DNA of 64,000 nt from the NCBI GenBank assembly GCA_965649825.1, contig OZ287705.1, positions 620,001-684,000 of the forward strand, in the 5' to 3' direction. Below the pieces are notes generated by a model. That model searched no databases. It saw only the letters and a program-made list of their open reading frames with translations, and had not been told where the DNA came from. This DNA comes from Penicillus capitatus (taxonomy: Eukaryota; Chlorophyta). Below are positions 38,087 to 48,061 of the stretch, in pieces. Each line of letters opens with the position of its first letter. Position 1 is the stretch's first letter. A program made the position numbers and the translations under genes.

Positions 38087-38829
38087 TGACACTGGGAAAT
38101 GACGTTGTGCGCATCTGGGTCAAAGTGGATACGAATGCTTGGACTCCTGAGTGATGCTGATGAGAGCGCAGGGTTTTAATCGCCTCGGTTCTATTCTTTC
38201 CTACGACGATATCGCGCCACTCGATCTTGTCGTGTCTTCAGGAGGGCAACTTCGTCGAATTGGACATCGCAATGTCCAACGTCCCGAGGCGCTCTGCAGA
38301 TGTGGCCGTCATTGTGTGATTTCCTATAGACTTACCAGTTAAGGCGGTAGCTCTAATTGGGTTCCGACAGCTATGGATCCAAAGAGACCGTCGTCGCCAT
38401 TTTAGAAGTTCCAGCAGCTGTCGCTGTCAGTGACGAGGACAACATGTGCACGACAGTCAGGTACGATGTGACCCGTTTAACATTGTCGTACGGTGTGTAT
38501 TGCTGTACAGACAGAGAAACCGAAATGGCCGAACAAACGCATCACGCTTCGAGAGACGATAGAAATCCACAAAGAACTGCATCCATTACACCCTTCTGTC
38601 TCGATCCCTCGTGCACAGCAAGGGGATACCGGACAGAAGGGACATCGGATAACCCAACGTTCACTAAACGAATCCGGACTGCAAGCCACAGCGAAATCGA
38701 TACACAGAAGGTACGTCTACAGGCGCGATGACGCGATAGCAGAACAAAAAACTATCGTCACGCAGATCGCCGTTTGACGAACGGCAGTCAGACTATCTGG
38801 ACTGGGGTCAGCCGATCCGTGCCACCAGC
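38087..38829. other. Intergenic, no gene recognised
   Basis: Only short frames without motifs. The right end probably includes an upstream exon or the broken start of the XPF nuclease half, but I cannot match anything to XPF before about 38830. Confidence 0.4.
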
Positions 38830-40062
38830 AGCATGGAGATCCGAAGACTGTCAATTCGAGTCAGGTGACAATGTGCATTTTCATGCATTAGAAGGCGTGA
38901 ATGATTCGATCCTGCATCGAATTCGTCCGGAATATGTCATTTTGTTGCATTTCGACGTTGACTTCCTGAGAAAACTAGAAGTTTTTCAGGTGTTATGACC
39001 CTCTTGGCTGCATGATGTATCTAGCTGCGAATGTCGTAGGCGGAAAACCGGCACATGCAGTTAAGATGCTTCTTCGTCTTCGACAACAACAAAGTTGAGA
39101 AGAAGATGGTAAGGCATGCCGTTCAACGGGAGGCAGACGTTTTCACGAATCTGGATAACAAGAGGGCATCCATTCTCATTCCTTCAAACACATTGGGACG
39201 ATTCAACGTCCACTAGGTAAAGCATCGAGTAATTATCAAAATTGGTTCTAGAAAGAAGATTTTGCCGTGATAGAACGGAGAAAGGCGGAGGAGATATTAA
39301 TGGATGACCGGGAATTCATGGCCAAACTCCCAGGCGCATTGGACTATGCAGGCTTAACGCTTTGTCCCTCCACACTAAAGGTAGGATAATGAGAAATCAA
39401 GATCACAGCCACACAGATAAATGTATGGCAGGTGGGGGATTATATTTTGACGTCGGACATCGCCGTCGAGCGAAAGACCATCGACGACTTCAAGGCATCT
39501 TTTAAGTCAGAGAGAGTCTTCCACCAGTTGGCAGCGATGGTACAAGTTTTCAAGACGCCGATGTTGCTGATCGAATTGGACGAGAGGCAGATTCGCCTGC
39601 CAAATTATAATCTGTCTTTACCGACCTCTTCAAGGATGTCATTTCTCGTCTCTTTCGATTACTGCATGATTTTCCGTCCATCGGGTAGTTAACGATGATG
39701 CTTATTGTATAGGCCGACGGTGTTTTGTTTGTGTTTTGCAGGTTGATCTTGTCGCCATCCCCACATGCGACCTGTCAAGTCTTCGAAGATCTAAAAAGGG
39801 ATGGTGCCGAGCCAGATCAAGAAGACATCGAGAGACGATGTCGAGGGCAGAAGACGGATCGGACGAAAAGGTGGAAAGCTAGAGACATCACCAGGTATGC
39901 CCTTTTCTGTCTATCTGTCCTGTTTACTCACCGTTTGGTGTTTGACTTGCGTCTAGAGACGTCCCTGGAGTCACAGAAATAATACGTCAGAATGTGCTAG
40001 AATTAATTCGGAAATTCAATGACTCTCCTAATCTGTCATTTGTACAGGTTTTTAAGTTGTAA
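38830..40062 (+). CDS. XPF: XPF/ERCC4 endonuclease, C-terminal half (nuclease domain)
   Basis: Exons: about 38830-38989, 39040-39207, 39252-39380, 39432-39684, 39742-39894, 39957-40062. In order they encode the inactive-helicase end (RPEYVILLHFDVDFLRKLEV; MQLRCFFVFDNNKVEKKMV), the ERCC4 nuclease core with DDREF, VGDYILTSDIAVERKTIDD and LLIELDE, then LILSPSPHATCQVFEDLK, and the first helix-hairpin-helix (DVPGVTEIIRQNVLELI), ending at TAA 40060-40062. The GDX(n)ERKX3D catalytic motif is complete. XPF cuts 5' of bulky lesions with ERCC1 in nucleotide excision repair. Oddities: this half lies upstream of the N-terminal half; the reading frame changes by one base near 39600-39612 (between RLPNYN and SVFTDLFKDVISRL); the C terminus is short, with one partial HhH. 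Confidence 0.8.
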
Positions 40063-40375
40063 TAGAATACACTAGAAGTGTGAGAACATAAAGGTTCTGG
40101 CTGTGACCACAGTTCTGTGACAAAAGTGTTGTTTCTGGCTGCGAGTGAGAGTGACCGACCGAGTGAGAGCGGCAGGTTCCGTCGGACATCTAATGGAAAC
40201 TATAATGAGAACATGCCACGAGATCGTGGCAGCTAAGACTCGGTGTTTCCTCATGACATCTGAGGGATGTATCATCCGTTGAACCACAAGATCCTGCTTC
40301 CGACGATACGCCAGAGAGACACTGTGTCGGATGTTTGTTCGTACCGTATTGTAAAAGTTGTGTTTGTTCTACGGT

Positions 40376-40543
40376 TCTCCACAGTTGTCTGCGCTCCAGT
40401 TCTCCACAGTTGTCTGCGCTCCGGTTCTCCACAGTTGTCCGCGCTCCGGTTCTCCACAGTTGTCCGCGCTCCGGTTCTCCACAGTTGTCCGCGCTCCGGT
40501 TCTCCACAGTTGTCTGCGCTCCGGTTCTCCACAGTTGTCTGCG
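40376..40543 (+). repeat. 25-bp tandem repeat between the two XPF halves
   Basis: Seven direct units, six complete and one of 18 bp, of 25 bp: TCTCCACAGTTGTCYGCGCT plus CCGGT. Units differ at only a few sites (C/T at one position, A/G in the first unit). Because 25 is not a multiple of three, three units make one 25-codon cycle, and frames stay open on both strands. The plus frame starting at 40267 runs in frame into the XPF ATG at 40549. Confidence 0.95.
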
Positions 40544-40548
40544 CCGCG

Positions 40549-42041
40549 ATGCTGCCCTATCAACAAGAGATCGTCCAGGACCTCAATGCCACAAGCACAC
40601 TCTGCATTGTCGGTGAGGGCGTCGGCTGGATAAGGCCCGTTTCTGCCTTTCTGCGCACCTACACTGATGAACGGAACAAGGGGGCTGTGATTCTACTGGG
40701 ATTCAAAGAGGCCCAAAAAAAGCGCTGGACGAAGAGCAGCACCAAGAAGAAACCGCTTGTTGGCAATAGTTGATTTGAGCAAGAAAAGGGTAACTGCATC
40801 GGAATGGCGATCCCTGTACAACGATAGGCGTTGTGTCCATGGCACCCCACGGATCATGATGAATGATCTGTTGAACCACAAGATCGACACAGGTCTGTTC
40901 GGTGGCATGCTCATTATTCACACAGAAGACATCTCGTTGCACTCTGGGATCGAGTTCTCGGTACGCCTCTTCCGACGAGGCAATAGCAAAGGATTTGTGC
41001 ACCTAATCAGCGACAATCCTAGTTCTTTTGAAGCAGGATTCACAAAGGTTCTGTCTTGCAGTGTGAGGCATTTGACTTAAAATGTGTGAGATTCAGGTTA
41101 GGGAGATCGTGAGTTTATTGCATCTTCAACAGCTCTCTCTGTGGTCACGTTTTCGGACAAAAGTGAAAGATGATCTGGAACGCATCCCGATTCCGGTGAC
41201 CGAAATCGTAGCGCCGATAACTCCTGCCATGTCAGAGATACAAGACTCCGTTGTCGTCGTCATGTTGGCACTCTTGGACGAGTTACAGAAAACGGAGAAC
41301 ATCGACAGGTACGTGACACTCAAATGAACAAGTGTGACAATGTGTGAGTAGGGTTGGCATAACGGCAGAGAACTGCATCTCTACAGCCTTCGATGGGATG
41401 ATCCAAAGAAGTCTGAAGTGTGATAAGACGAGCATCCGGCCAGGTACAAAAAATGTGATGCATGATCTTCAAGAATTGTGCAATGTACAACAAGGGCTCG
41501 TCTCGCTAGACGCTATGGATTTTCTCAGCTTCGCGGAAATGATTCCCATCAGAAGCAAACTGTCGACCCTGTTGTACCCACGTGTTATTGAAAAGGCAAA
41601 GGAACGTGTCCTTGCCTCGGACACTGAGGATGCCTGCAACGGACAGAATGATAGAAAACGAAAAATGAAGGCTTTCGCTGCAGGTAGCTTGTTTGTTTTT
41701 TTCCATGCAGAATTGTGCCGTGTGGCTTCTAGGAAATCAGGGTCATCTGCTTCCTAAGTGGGGATCATTGGACAGTATACTTCTCAGGCTTCGTAAGGAG
41801 ATCGAGAACGGCAAAACCAAGAAGTCTGTTTTGGTGATTTACCACGATGAGCAAGCAATGGAGAAATCGCTGTCATCTTTGCTTCCCAAGAAGAGAAAAC
41901 GGATACAAGGAATAAAGCAGAAAAAATCAGGTAATGCGCTTACTTTCTCTTAAAGATCATGATGACGTATATGGCTTACAACAGATGATGGAAGTGAAGA
42001 AGGCGATGAGAAGGCATTTGATGCAATCCGAAGGGCGATAG
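40549..42041 (+). CDS. XPF: XPF/ERCC4, N-terminal half (helicase-like domain)
   Basis: Start ATG 40549, six bases after the 25-bp repeat, giving MLPYQQEIVQDLNATSTLCI, matching the XPF N terminus. Later exons give VHGTPRIMMNDLLNHKIDTG, ISDNPSSFEAGFTK, VREIVSLLHLQQLSLWSRF, ITPAMSEIQDSVVVV, QELCNVQQGLVSLDAMDFLS and the KKRKR-rich linker (QKKSDDGSEEGDEKAFDAIR). An intron lies after the linker start (acceptor before 41985), and the last exon ends at 42041 with a further GT donor; read through, it stops at once (ATA-G, GTTCG). So the next exon, which should begin the nuclease half, is not downstream. A frame change near the A-run at 40716-40722 is unresolved. As a stand-alone protein this half would lack nuclease activity. 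Confidence 0.75.
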
Positions 42042-42669
42042 GTTCGTTGTCGTGTGTTGACGGAACTCTATGAGGAATCTCTCTTGCACAACGACAAGAC
42101 CCCAAACCAATAGATCGTCGATTGGCAGATGTGCGTTTTTGTTCGACCTAGGTGATAGATAGGCGCTTCGCGTCGATGGTGTTGTAAACAAAGGCGGCTG
42201 CGAATCGCTTCTGTCCGTTTCCGCCGTCACACAAAACGGTGACTTCGTGAACGCGTTCGCCACCTTGACGTCACCGCCTTCGACTCGCAGACCGGTAAGA
42301 ACATTGAGCATCTGAGAATGTCACCTGTCATCGCTGATCGACTCACAGCCGCGTACTTGAGTTACTGCTCGGGGAAAAGCACATAGATAACTCCACGCCA
42401 TCCATGTTTTCTCTTCTTCGTCAATGACGTGACGTGAGCATCGTGTTTGTAGTTGGCAGACGACAGCGACCGAAGCGCTCGCTCTTTAGTTGTCGCCATT
42501 TCTGCCACTAACACCCTTTAAATGACTCATCTGGATTGTCGCCGTCCTTCGTCCGGAAGGAGGAAGAGGACTGACCGGCTCTTCGAGAAACCGTCCACCA
42601 GTCCGTCCCGTTAATATCAAATTCCCGGACTCTTGTGCTCGTGAGAAACATGGCAGCGCAGGTTGTAGG

Positions 42670-43230
42670 CGAAGTTGAAATCTCCTCCTGTACGACGCTT
42701 CTGCAGGCATGGGTGTTTTGTGGCAGACAGCAACGTAGTTGGAGGAGCTCCGTTTAGCGAGGATGCCGATATCGTCATCCAGAACTCAGCCTTCGTGGCA
42801 AACGAACCGGATCATCGCGGACTCCGCAACCGGAGGCGCCATTCTTGTGCCGCGGATAGGTTGGAATCGCCACTCTCCTGTCGCCTTCCTCCTGCAGCGA
42901 GCTCAAGCTGTCGCTGGAAGCATTGCCGCTCATCCAGAGAATCGATCAGCTTTCCGATGGAGACTCGACACACGTCATCGAGCTCGGCAATTCATTCTTC
43001 AAGATGGACACGCGACGTTGCACGAGAGGCGGTTCGATCCCTAGAAGAGCTGATCTCAGAGAATCGCGAACCAACGAACTCGAGCACTGTTCGATCACTC
43101 TTTGGGCGAAACAATCATCACGTAAAGGACAGAAGCTTGCGAATTCAGCATTCGTTGGATGAAGAGACACGGAGGCGACACCAGCCTGGGTGGCCATGTC
43201 CTATCAAACGGCATTTTTGACGCTCTGGGC
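42670..43230 (+). pseudogene. Broken Pmp-like beta-helix gene fragment
   Basis: Reads GCFVADSNVVGGAPFSEDAD then IVIQNSAFVANE, the same pattern as CQFVGNRGSDGGAIFAEDAD in the intact gene at 51240-51310. The frame then shifts: SATGGAILVPR continues in another frame, and ELGNSFFKMDTRRCTRGG in a third. Stops and shifts break the beta-helix coils, and neither the cysteine-rich segment nor the membrane domain follows. A third receptor copy reduced to part of its ectodomain. It was probably carried in by the same duplications that spread the ankyrin genes. Confidence 0.65.
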
Positions 43231-44089
43231 CGAACTCGGTAATCCGTCCATTACTCAATAGCTACATCGAAGAAATGGACTCTAACATTCCGAGACGAAA
43301 CAGCTCGGGTCAATGACAGCAGATGGATCTATCCCGTTTGGACATCCGCGACAACCGTATGCATCGCGATGACGGCGACATTCCTGTAAGTGTGACGCTA
43401 CTGTCGCGTGGACACATTGCTGTCATTGGAGGAATCATATGCAGTGGCTGATTTCTGTCAAAACGTGAAGGATGAAAGCTCCTCGCTTGTGCAAGGACAA
43501 TGGACAGAGCGTCATTGTGGTAGACCACAGACTCTCGATTGCTACTTGACGACTAGATGCCGGATTAGAGTATGTTTGTTCTCGGTGTCTGGTGAATAAT
43601 TTCTAGACAGACTTGTAAAGACGTCAATCGATTTCCAGAGGACGCAGCACTACCCATCCCCGCAGGCCATCACTCACCATTTCCGACTGGAGTGCCGTGA
43701 AGCTCTCCTGTGCTGTCAGCCTCCAGTCGCTAAAGACCATTCGTACATCAACGAAGCAACGATCTGACGCACGTCCGTCGACGATGGCTAGAGAAACAAG
43801 AGGACGCAATTCCAACGCCCTCCACGAAAAAGTGTGGCCGTCACGGTACCGCTATGCTCTGGCAAGTGGTCTCTCTTCGTGCGTTTTCGGAGCACGTGGC
43901 ACTCGTGCCGACTCAGAAGAGAGATACTCGACTTCAGAAAGCAGCCGCATAGCTGATGACGCGACAGAACTGTCAAAGAGATACAGTCGCCGTCACGGGC
44001 CATTCTTCATTTGGGAATTTCGTGTTCGATGACCAAACGTACAGGCCACTGACCTTTGCGAAGCTCAATCCTCTGTTCCCGCGAAAACC
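43231..44089. other. Intergenic and upstream flank of gene F
   Basis: 43231-43790 holds no recognisable gene. 43790-44089 is homologous to the flank upstream of gene B (27690-27960, other strand), including the short conserved run just before the start codon. Confidence 0.5.
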
Positions 44090-46057
44090 ATGAAGCTGAT
44101 TACTATCAGTGTGTCGCTCTGCCTTCTGCTCTTTGCTCCACACAAGTCGACCGGCAGCCGCAGTACCATCGACCATTCACCTTCGTCGATGGCGCTGTCT
44201 TCGCTGCCCTGTAGATTTTTTCCCGGACGGCGCAGCGGGCAACTCCGTCACGTCGAAGTCCATAGTAAGACCCGCGTTCATCTGCCTTTTCGCTTAATGA
44301 CCGCTCCGATGGCCTCGTCTTCAGAGCGAAGAATCTGTGCTCGAGGGTAACGAGCCTCTTGTGCCGTGTTCTTGACAGACTTGGCTCTCACGCTGTGTAG
44401 GAATCAAGCGCACGGAAGCCTTGGACCGAAAATTCGAACGAGTGAATGAAGTACGATTACCGTCGCGGAAGACCCACGCGATGGTCCTGTGTAGAGTGGC
44501 GATGGAACTCGGAAAGGCTACCAGGTAGAATGCCGCGTCAATAACGTAATGCCGTGAATGGTTGTTACTGCCCAAGGGCGCGCTCCAACAGAGATCAGGC
44601 AATGAGCTTGTCGGAAATAAAGGGCAGACTCAGCTTTATAAGCCAGCTGTGGATGGAAACGAAGAACGCGTGAAAGTGCGTGCGAACAAAATCGGATTCC
44701 CGTGATGGCAGCTGTGGACATAGTTTCGCCTTTACCCAGGCGCAGACGTCGAGGCAACGGAGAGTAACAGTCTGGTTCCACTTCATTTGGCGGCGCGGCT
44801 TGGATATGTTAGAGCCGTAAAAGTCTCTTGACACAGTCCTCGCTTTCGCGTGAGGAATGGCTGTCGATGCAGATCCTCCTCGACAGAGGCGCAGACATCG
44901 AGGCCACGAACGTTATGGGAGAAACTGCGCTCCATTGTGCAGCACACGGCGGATCGGTTGACGTCATAGCGGCACGTCCACTTAGCTCTTCGCTGTTTTT
45001 GCAGAACGGCCTTCGTTGTAGGTCCTCATTGACCGAGGTGCAGACATCGACGCAAAGAGAGACGACGGATCTACTCCGCTTCATGTGGCGATAGAGTTCG
45101 GCGAGGTGGAAGCCATAAAGGTTCGTCGACGCATTTCGTTGTTGTCTCGTGCGAAATGGTCATCGACGCAGGTTCTCCTTAAAGGAGGCGCTGACATCGA
45201 GGCGACGAAAGAGGAGGGCTGGACTCCACTTCACGAGGCTGCAGCGCTCGGGATGGCTGAAGTTGTAAAGGTCAGTCAACGCAGCCCATCGGCGTCTCGT
45301 GGAAACGCTCTTTCGACTCAGGTCCTCCTCGACGGAGGCGCAGACATCCAGGCGGCGAGTGATCTCGGACTCGTTCCGCTTCATTTCGCTGCACGGTATG
45401 GACATGTTGAAGTTTTAAAGGTCCGTCGATGGTGCCAGTTGATGTCTTGAGAAGATTTACCTTGGACGTAGATCCTCCTCGACAGAGGCGCAGACATCGA
45501 GGCGATACAGAAGAACGGCTGGACTGCACTTCATGAAGCAGTAGCTTTCGGCAAGATGGACGTCGTACAGGTCGGTCGACGCAGCCCTTTGACGCATCGT
45601 GATGCGTGGCTGTATCGCAGGTCCTTCTCGACAGAGACGCGGAGATCGAGGCGACGAACACTTTCGGACAAACTCCACTTCATCTGGCAGCAGCGTTCGG
45701 CGACGTGGACGTCATGAAGGTCAGCCGACGCAGTCCTTGACGCCTCGTGATGAATGACCATCGACGCAGGTCCTCCTCGACGGAGGCGCGGACATCGAGG
45801 CGACGAAAAAGGAGGGCTGGACTCCACTTCACGAAGCAGCATACTTTGCTACGGTTGAAGGCGTGAAGGTACATCGCAGATTTGCTCGGATCCTGGACAT
45901 AGTTGCCCCTGTGATACAGGTCCTGCTTGATGGTGGCGCATCCAAGTCAGTTAAGGACATTTTTGGTCGTACTCCGTATGATCTCATATGCTATGCCGGT
46001 ATTGGTTCATGTTCTACGATTGTCTGGTCCGAGCTCGAGTCCCTCTTGTTTATATGA
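44090..46057 (+). CDS. Secreted ankyrin-repeat protein F
   Basis: Twelve exons: 44090-44162, 44215-44264, 44577-44675, 44724-44822, 44873-44971, 45022-45120, 45172-45270, 45322-45420, 45472-45570, 45621-45719, 45770-45868, 45920-46057. Total 1152 nt, 383 aa, phases consistent throughout. Exon 1 is the signal peptide MKLITISVSLCLLLFAPHKS; exon 2 gives NFFPDGAAGNSVTSKS. Exon 3 is the degenerate repeat GALQQRSGNELVGNKGQ. Eight exons of exactly 99 nt follow, each one repeat (ILLDRGADIEATNVMG, VLLKGGADIEATKEEG). The last exon has GASKSVKDIFGRTPYDLIC and ends SELESLLFI. The intron after exon 5 starts with GC (44972) not GT. No membrane anchor: probably secreted. Confidence 0.9.
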
Positions 46058-48061
46058 GAAGTGCATGATTGGCGTTTCTGTTAAGGACATTCTGTTGTTT
46101 CTGTCCTCTGTCTGTCAACTGTTTGCCAGATACGTTCTAGTACTTTACCTTGATGGTGCTGTACATAAAGCTCCGTCTCAAATTGCAACTCTGAATAATG
46201 TTCAATGATTGAAGTGCGTTGTTCTGTGAAACATCGTTGCGTCAATCTCGCATCGGATGAGGTAAACTGCCACAGGTTTGTTAAAAACTGTGGTGGTTGG
46301 ATGATGGTCTTATATCTGCTGGCTTCTCTGGACGCGGTAAGTTATACACAGATTAAGAGTCGTCCATCCGATCAGCTACGCTGTATCGCAAGACCATCCC
46401 TATGACACGTTGTTGTCAGCTGCGTTAGCTGGCAAGAGTCTCGTGATTTGCGCTGACATGCAGGCGATGTGATCTGAATCGCCTCTGCCATAGAGCACAT
46501 TAAGACGCAGAGTTCAGAGGGGTAGATGATGATCTTCTGTAACATGCATTCAAAGGCACGTCAAAATCTTCGCAGTCCGAAGATTTTGTTTCGATTTCGG
46601 CGATGTTGGCGATGATGGAGACGCATGACAGCGTTTTCGTCACCTGGACGAATACACGGCAACTTGAGGTCGCCATTCGGCATTTTCTACAGTAGCGTCG
46701 GCGTCAGTGCTCTGTCAGGTCCACGAAACAAGAATCTGCTTTCTCTCAGAGTTCTGCCTTATGTCGAAACCGGATTATCGCCACAGTCTCGGACATGGAT
46801 CGACGGAACTCGATAGTCAGAAGGAATACGATGAAGCTGTTTGAAAAAGCACAAGCATGACTCCGTGTTGTAACTCTATCCGTCCTCCGCGGTCTGATAT
46901 GGTCACACACCGGTGCCGCTTGGACAGAGCGCATAGAGAAAGCGATTCTGTTCGCCGGCCTTTCGGATATCGGTGCTCTTCAGGATACCTTCGTTGAATT
47001 TTACGGCGAAAAGCTTAATGCTGGGAAGCGCCACGCGGTTGGTGGCCGACGCAATGACGATTGAGCCCTGAGTCACTCTTCTCTGGCAGCACGACCCGTA
47101 CGTCCTTGCCTCTGAACAACCGTTGTCTGGCAACGATGGTGACTGCCGTATCCGGTCAACAGAAACACTCTTGTAACGCAGACGATATAAGAAATGCCAT
47201 GACTCGCCAGTGCTCTATGACTGCCAAACCTGTGCAGTGGAGAGAGAAGTCGCTAACACGTCTATCAAAAGAGTGTGTCACTTTACGTGAGGAAGACTCA
47301 CGTGTCGCACGCAAAATGAACATTGGCCAATCTGCGAGCAGAAGCCTTCCTTTTAGACGTTTGTCTTCGGATATGGAAGCAGAATGCCCAGATCCATAGT
47401 ACCAGGAACAGCAAAGTGCATTCCATGCAGCGGACAGCACTTCGATTGCAACACGTGGTTCCATCTGTTGTGCATCTAGACAGCTGTGTACGTCTCACAA
47501 GTTCCTGTCCTTGCGGCATTGCCAGACAAACCATAAGAGTGACTTGTCTGCCTTCAAGGTCACGATCTGCTGACGACCTCGTGGACAGAAGTGATCATAG
47601 AGTCGTCAGTAAAAGGGAACAGTTGCCGCTCGTCTACCACATCTGACATTGGATTCGCACGATCACACACCGGACGCTCACTGTTCGAAAGCAGAGCCCA
47701 CAGTAGATGAAACAGAACAGCAAGAGCGCTGTAACAACCCATCCTACCTCCACCGACTCGATGGTCAGATCTCAGATGATGGAGAAACTCAGATGGGTCA
47801 AGGCGGTCCATGGCAGACTGACGGACTGACCCATTATGTACAAACAGGCACAGAAGGCAGGATTTGCTATGAACGCAACCCCTCTGTAGGAAGACACGGA
47901 AGAGAGACACGGATGACGTTCGGTACGTTCGCATGATACAAGACAGGCGGAGCACGTATTAGTTCGCATTACATTGTCCGTGCTTTGTTTTTCAATCTTC
48001 GTGTTTCGTTGCGCCTAGCACGTTTGGCCTTAACGGGTTGTCGCACTTGAGACTGTCCAAC
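46058..48061. other. Intergenic; conserved 3' element, otherwise no gene
   Basis: 46153-46217 is the ankyrin-family 3' element. From 46.2 to 48.0 kb there are only short frames on both strands without domain motifs; parts near 47.4-47.5 kb share short words with the duplicated blocks at 23.9 and 32.95 kb. I see no RNA gene. Confidence 0.45.

Noticed and set aside
40376-40543. CRISPR or transposon terminal repeat
   Set aside because: Head-to-tail 25-bp units without spacers: a minisatellite.
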